Assembly (NCBI GenBank): GCA_019636815.1
Contig: JAHBWT010000008.1
Span: 20,426 to 84,425 of the forward strand
DNA length: 64,000 bases
Reading direction: 5' to 3'
From: Nitrospira sp.
GTDB taxonomy: Bacteria; Nitrospirota; Nitrospiria; Nitrospirales; Nitrospiraceae
Shown here: in pieces, positions 63,091-64,000 of the stretch
Numbering within the stretch: position 1 is the first letter of the stretch
Layout: each line of letters opens with the position of its first letter
Notes under the pieces: model-generated
What the model was told of the DNA's origin: nothing
Database searches by the model: none
Seen by the model: only the letters and a program-made list of their open reading frames with translations
Program-made: the position numbers and the translations under genes

Positions 63091-63878
63091 AACTGCATCG
63101 TGTTGCGGCGCTGATTCTCCGGCATCTCTATCTGTATCGTCGAAGTTTGCCGCGAATCATGGAAATTTTTTACTGGCCCTTCTTGGACCTCGTGATCTGG
63201 GGGTTTATCACGCTCTATTTGGCCCGATATCAAAACGAAATTCCCGGGTTCGTCACATTTTTTCTCGGAGCCTTGATTCTCTGGGATGTGTTATTCCGTG
63301 CTCAGCAAGGCATCACCATCACCTTTCTCGAGGAGCTCTGGGCGCGCAACCTGATGAACCTCTTCGCCAGTCCGTTAAAGCCCAGCGAGTTTCTAGCCGC
63401 CACGATGGCGATGAGTGTGATGAAAGTGATCGTCGTCTCGATCGTGCTGGCTGGTTGTGCGCTGGTCTTTTATTCCTATAACGTTCTGCTCATCGGATTG
63501 TGGCTGATCCCATTCGTGCTCAATCTTGTGGTCACCGGCTGGATCATCGGGGTGCTGACAACCTCACTGATCATGCGATTCGGACAGGAGGCTGAAGTCC
63601 TAGCCTGGAGTATGGTGTTTTTATTCCAGCCCATCTCATGTGTGTTTTATCCAATGGATGTACTGCCCCAGTGGCTCAAGGCTATCGCTTGGACAAACCC
63701 GGCTGCGCACATCTTTGAAGGGATGCGGGTGGTCCTGATAACCGGACAGGCCCCGTTTTCGAATCTTATTTGGGCCGTCGGCCTCAATAGTGTGCTGCTG
63801 GTCGGCGTCGTCGTATGGTTTTATCGGACAATGGCCTACTGTAAGGACCAAGGATTGCTCGTGCGCGTAGGGGAGTAA
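63087..63878 (+). CDS. ABC-2 type permease
   Basis: The 263-residue protein has six membrane segments and the ABC-2 permease pattern: FYWPFLDLVIWGFITLYLA near the N terminus, FASPLKPSEFLAATM (around 91-105) and the conserved LFQPISCVFYPMDVLPQWLK (around 178-197). Such permeases export lipids, polysaccharides or drugs. It pairs with the ATPase at 61937. Start overlaps the middle gene by four bases. Confidence 0.9.
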   Translation: MKLHRVAALILRHLYLYRRSLPRIMEIFYWPFLDLVIWGFITLYLARYQNEIPGFVTFFLGALILWDVLFRAQQGITITFLEELWARNLMNLFASPLKPSEFLAATMAMSVMKVIVVSIVLAGCALVFYSYNVLLIGLWLIPFVLNLVVTGWIIGVLTTSLIMRFGQEAEVLAWSMVFLFQPISCVFYPMDVLPQWLKAIAWTNPAAHIFEGMRVVLITGQAPFSNLIWAVGLNSVLLVGVVVWFYRTMAYCKDQGLLVRVGE

Positions 63879-63930
63879 GGTTGTAATATAAAAACTCCTG
63901 TGCTAGGGTAGTTCCGACTCGTATCGCCGG

Positions 63931-63968
63931 GGGCCTCTGCGGTGTCGAGTGCCTATCAGAGGAGGCCC
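63931..63968 (+). promoter_or_regulatory. Hairpin that buries a ribosome site
   Basis: GGGCCTC (63931-63937) pairs perfectly with GAGGCCC (63962-63968). The second arm contains most of GGAGG (63961-63965), the ribosome site six bases before the ATG at 63972. The structure could limit translation of the next gene. It might also act as a weak terminator for the exporter operon, though no T-run follows. Confidence 0.4.
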
Positions 63969-63971
63969 ACA

Positions 63972-64000
63972 ATGTCGATGTTGCCTTGTCCGGGAATTTC
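63972..64000 (+). CDS. Start of an unidentified gene, cut by the window end
   Basis: An ATG with GGAGG six bases before it begins MSMLPCPGNF and runs off the window. Too little is present to name it. Confidence 0.45.

Noticed and set aside
1..64000. CRISPR array
   Set aside because: I saw no regularly spaced repeats of 25-40 bases; the only tandem repeats are heptamers and an octamer trio.

Overview
The window reads as one contiguous piece of a free-living, Gram-negative-type bacterial chromosome. It has a complete Tol-Pal envelope system, many lipoproteins with lipoboxes, periplasmic c-type cytochromes, twin-arginine export and molybdenum cofactor genes. Protein character and gene content (tatC-mrp-moeA-mobB-multiheme cytochrome-ABC exporter, gltBD, GH57, DUF1015, Ycf46-like AAA) fit Nitrospira (Nitrospirota) best. 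This is inference from memory of such genomes; no search was run.

Layout. 0-12 kb: mostly minus-strand metabolism (small His/Lys repeat secreted protein, ThiS/MoaD-like carrier, cca, galT, GH57), then plus-strand VanZ, amgK and murU (peptidoglycan recycling), and minus-strand NtrC-type regulator, DUF1015 and polyprenyl synthase. 12-18.1 kb: gltB-gltD, overlapping by one base. 18.1-21.4 kb: an accessory island with a nucleotidyltransferase/small-protein pair, a displaced copy of the GltD tail, a truncated integron integrase, and cassette-like one-gene units (NTF2-like, YCII, VOC) bounded by recombination-site sequences, one of them a well-formed attC. 21.4-34 kb: mixed housekeeping and hypothetical genes (PilZ, DUF5069, AAA ATPase, NlpC/P60-like lipoprotein, trpS, M50 protease, LpoA-like protein, xer recombinase).

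34-47.5 kb: tRNA-Val, tRNA-Asp, then tolQ-tolR-tonB/tolA-tolB-pal-cpoB-cpoB, mutL, miaA, mtnP, a PfkB kinase, a TPR lipoprotein and a RodZ-like protein, all on the plus strand with short or overlapping junctions. 47.5-50.5 kb: a monoheme cytochrome c with a strong promoter and terminator, and a large secreted repeat protein. 50.6-55.5 kb: a second accessory stretch with an IS30-family element, gene-poor DNA, a 43-residue membrane protein, an Hsp20 and a lipoprotein carrying a caspase-like fold that lacks its catalytic His and Cys.

55.7-64 kb: HtrA/DegP protease, TatC, Nbp35/Mrp-type Fe-S carrier, MoeA, MobB, a six-CxxCH membrane-anchored cytochrome, and a three-gene ABC-2 exporter whose middle gene ends in a CxxCH-containing tail. 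Together these look like a maturation and export module for periplasmic molybdenum and iron-sulfur/heme redox enzymes. The points most worth a second look are the integron relic beside gltD, the dead caspase-like lipoprotein, the ten-G tract inside pal, and the Cys/His tail of the exporter's small membrane protein.
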